DNA from: Micromonospora ferruginea
GTDB taxonomy: Bacteria > Actinomycetota > Actinomycetes > Mycobacteriales > Micromonosporaceae
Length of the DNA stretch: 64,000 nt
Direction of reading: 5' to 3'
NCBI RefSeq assembly: GCF_013694245.2
Contig: NZ_CP059322.2
Coordinates: forward strand, 1,856,001-1,920,000
Below, in pieces: positions 62,102 to 64,000 of this stretch; positions within the stretch are counted from its first letter, which is position 1, and every line of letters begins with the position of its first letter. Position numbers and translations under genes: made by a program. The notes below the pieces were generated by a model. It ran no database searches. It was not told the origin of the DNA and saw nothing but the letters and a program-made list of their open reading frames with translations.

Positions 62102-62240
62102 CGGGGCGAGGGTACCGGCTGTCCCGGCCGGTCACCCCGCGTCCTGGCCGAGTGGCCGACGGTGAACGGTCCGCTCGCCCGATCCCTCGGCGAACGTCCG
62201 ATCAGGAGGGTGAGGCGGACGTCTATCACGGGGAGACCGC

Positions 62241-63215
62241 ATGACCGCACTGAATCGTCGTACCCTGCTGCGCGCCGCCGCGCTGACCGGCGCGGCCGCC
62301 GCGACCGGCCTGGCCGGCGGGCTCGCCGCCGCGCCGGCGTCGGCCGCCGAGGCCGGCAACGGACCGTGGCTGGTCAGCGTCGGCTGGGGCGTGCTCCAGA
62401 TCGACCCGGGCCGCACCACGCCGCGATCGCTGCTGCCGGACGGCGACCACGCCAAGGCCTCACCGGACGGTCGGTACGTGGCCTGGGTGAACACCGCCTG
62501 GTCGGGCGACGGCACGCTGCTGCCGTACGTGGCGGTGCACGACCGCGTCACCGGACGGAAGCGCACGCTGCTGGCCGACCCGCCCGGCGTGCTCTACGGC
62601 GCGCCGACCTGGTCGCCGGACGGCCGGGAGATCGCCCTGGTGACGGGGAGCCAGCAGGACCGGCTGATCGCGGTCGACGTGGCGACCGGTGGCACCCGCG
62701 TGCTGGTCCAGGGTCACGCCATGAGCTCGCCGGACTGGTCCCGGGACGGCTCGATGATCGTCATGCACTGGCGCAGCCGCTCCGAGGGCCCGCAACTGCG
62801 CGTCCTGGAACTGGCGACCGGCACGGTGCGGCGGCTCTACGCCCCGCAGGCGGGGGAGCGGGTCAGCGGGCCGGTGTTCACACCCGACTCCGAGCGCGTG
62901 GTCTTCTGCACCACCCGCTGGTATCCCGACCTGGCGACGCTCAACCAGTCGCTCGCCTCGGTGCGGATCGGCGGCGCCGGGCTGAAGAAGCTCACCGACG
63001 AACCGCGGTTCTACCTGTCGCCGGTGTTCTCGCCGGACGGGCGCTACTGCGCGGCGCTGTCGATCCCGCCGGAGAACGAGTACCCCGACGGGGGCAACAT
63101 CATCGTCTCCACCAGCGGCTTCGGCGCGCAGTGGTGGGTGCCCGGCGACGAGTACGACGACAGCACCCGGCTGGACTGGGCCCGGCCCGTCGCCACGACG
63201 GGAGCCTCCGCATGA
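62241..63215 (+). CDS. Tat-exported TolB-like beta-propeller protein 1
   Basis: Exported protein of 324 residues with a twin-arginine signal (NRRTLLRAAALTGAAA; cleavage near PASAAEA). The mature part is a propeller of TolB/WD40-like PD40 repeats: AKASPDGRYVAWVN, APTWSPDGREIALVTG, SPDWSRDGSMIVMHW, GPVFTPDSERVVFCT and SPVFSPDGRYCAALS. No catalytic residues are evident; a binding or surface-scaffold role is inferred. ATG at 62241 follows GGGGAGACCGC. Overlaps the next, paralogous gene by ATGA. Confidence 0.9.
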   Translation: MTALNRRTLLRAAALTGAAAATGLAGGLAAAPASAAEAGNGPWLVSVGWGVLQIDPGRTTPRSLLPDGDHAKASPDGRYVAWVNTAWSGDGTLLPYVAVHDRVTGRKRTLLADPPGVLYGAPTWSPDGREIALVTGSQQDRLIAVDVATGGTRVLVQGHAMSSPDWSRDGSMIVMHWRSRSEGPQLRVLELATGTVRRLYAPQAGERVSGPVFTPDSERVVFCTTRWYPDLATLNQSLASVRIGGAGLKKLTDEPRFYLSPVFSPDGRYCAALSIPPENEYPDGGNIIVSTSGFGAQWWVPGDEYDDSTRLDWARPVATTGASA

Positions 63216-64000
63216 CCACGATGAGCCGCCGTACGCTGCTGCGCGCCGCCGCGCTCACCGGCGCGGCCGCCGCCACCGGGCTCGTCACCGCGCCGGCCGC
63301 CGCCGCCGAGGCGGTCAACGGGTCGTGGATCGTCACCGGTCCCGGCGTGCTCCAGATCGACCCGGGCCGGACCACCCCGCGGGTGCTGCTGTCCTCCGGC
63401 GGCGACGTGGCCGCCTCCCCCGACGGGCGGTACCTGGCCGTGCGCGGCCAGACGCCCGGGCCCGCGTTCGACGTCACCCTCGAGGTGTACGACCGGGTCA
63501 CCGGCCTGAGCCGCACGTTGATCACCGACCGGTTCGGGGTCTACTACGAGTGGCCGACCTGGTCACCGGACGGCACCGAGGTCGCCCTGGTGATCGGCGA
63601 GAGCCGTCTGGTCGCGGTGAACGTGGCCACCGGCGCCCGGCGGGTCCTCGTCGAGGGCCACCGCATGGTGCGACCCAACTGGTCCCGCGACGGCTCGATG
63701 ATCGTGATGGAGTGGATCAGCCGCTCCGAGGGACACCAACTGCGAACCCTGGAACTGGCCACCGGGAAGGTGCGGCGGATCCACCAGCCCGATCCGGGCG
63801 AGCACTTCGGGTGGCCGGTGTTCACGCCGGAGACCGGCCGGGTGGTGTTCTCCACCAACCGCTGGACCCGTGACGTCGACATCCTCGGCGGCGCCCTCGG
63901 CTCGGTCCGGGTCGACGGCACCGGCCTCAAGCGGCTCACCGCCGAGCCACGGGTCTACCTGTCACCGGTGTTCTCCCCGGACGGACGCTACTGCGCGGCG
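63212..64000 (+). CDS. Tat-exported TolB-like beta-propeller protein 2 (cut by window end)
   Basis: Partial, at least 263 residues, continuing past the window. Paralog of the preceding protein with a nearly identical Tat signal (SRRTLLRAAALTGAAAATGL) and the same blades in order: AASPDGRYLAVRG, WPTWSPDGTEVALVIG, RPNWSRDGSMIVMEW, WPVFTPETGRVVFST and SPVFSPDGRYCAA. Its ATG lies in the stop of gene 1 (ATGA), so the two are translationally coupled products of a tandem duplication. Frame is open to the last base. Confidence 0.9.
   Translation, partial: MTTMSRRTLLRAAALTGAAAATGLVTAPAAAAEAVNGSWIVTGPGVLQIDPGRTTPRVLLSSGGDVAASPDGRYLAVRGQTPGPAFDVTLEVYDRVTGLSRTLITDRFGVYYEWPTWSPDGTEVALVIGESRLVAVNVATGARRVLVEGHRMVRPNWSRDGSMIVMEWISRSEGHQLRTLELATGKVRRIHQPDPGEHFGWPVFTPETGRVVFSTNRWTRDVDILGGALGSVRVDGTGLKRLTAEPRVYLSPVFSPDGRYCAA

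Overview
The window is about 64 kb of very GC-rich DNA (GC-dominated third codon positions, many GTG starts, tightly packed genes in both orientations). The gene content (ergothioneine egt genes, LVIVD/DUF305 pair, DUF4012 protein, HspR-type operator before lon, many two-component systems, Tat and lipoprotein signals) points to a mycelial actinobacterium, most likely Micromonospora or a close relative in the Micromonosporaceae. It is chromosomal, mostly housekeeping and cell-envelope content. I saw no rRNA, convincing tRNA, CRISPR array, transposase or prophage gene.

Layout. 0.1-8.5 kb: lon with a HAIR (HspR) site, a small secreted I36-like protein, a DeaD-type RNA helicase, a membrane protein divergent from a DesK/DesR-like two-component pair, and a 2H phosphoesterase. 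8.5-11.6 kb: secreted GH43 glycosidase divergent from an ArsR-type regulator. 11.6-13.0 kb: a gene-free repeat-rich stretch with minisatellites, 16 copies of GCCGGA, two REP-like palindromes, an orphan operator-like palindrome and a GGGGCCCC-core palindrome pair. 13.0-21.3 kb: PEP mutase-family enzyme, M15-like/DUF5715 protein, DUF1203 protein, Ntn-hydrolase-like lipoprotein, HD protein, LVIVD and DUF305 secreted proteins divergent around a CRP-like site, and a second NarL-type two-component pair. 21.5-28.1 kb: MacB-like ABC transporter, Ser/Thr kinase, ECF-like sigma factor with a membrane partner. 28.3-32.6 kb: egtABCD. 32.7-35.1 kb: manganese (yybP-ykoY) riboswitch with a TMEM165/GDT1 exporter, a small acidic protein, NhaA.

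35.2-43.2 kb is an exopolysaccharide/cell-surface locus: membrane NDP-sugar epimerase, Wzz/BY-kinase, LMW tyrosine phosphatase (tail-to-tail with the kinase), glycosyltransferase, DUF4012 protein and an LPVTG-anchored surface protein. 43.3-48.9 kb holds a phosphatase and a wall module in which two paralogous D,D-carboxypeptidase genes bracket an MGDG-synthase-like glycosyltransferase and a polysaccharide deacetylase; both carboxypeptidase genes have reading-frame anomalies. 48.6-54.8 kb: LacI regulator divergent from an acetyl-xylan-esterase-like gene, VanX-like dipeptidase, DinB-like protein, zinc alcohol dehydrogenase, esterase; paired GGGGCCCC palindromes sit at three gene ends here.

54.8-57.7 kb: rtcB preceded by an unusual leader with a 36-codon ORF ending in tandem Trp codons, then a terminator-like hairpin; then a DUF2975/HTH/small-membrane-protein operon from a probably leaderless promoter. 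57.8-64 kb: OmpR-type regulator, kinase and GerMN-like lipoprotein (LpqB/MtrAB-like arrangement), an AMIN-like secreted protein, an HD protein, and two tandem Tat-exported beta-propeller proteins, the last cut by the window edge. The most unusual element is the rtcB leader; the paired palindromes and the frame-damaged carboxypeptidase pair come next.
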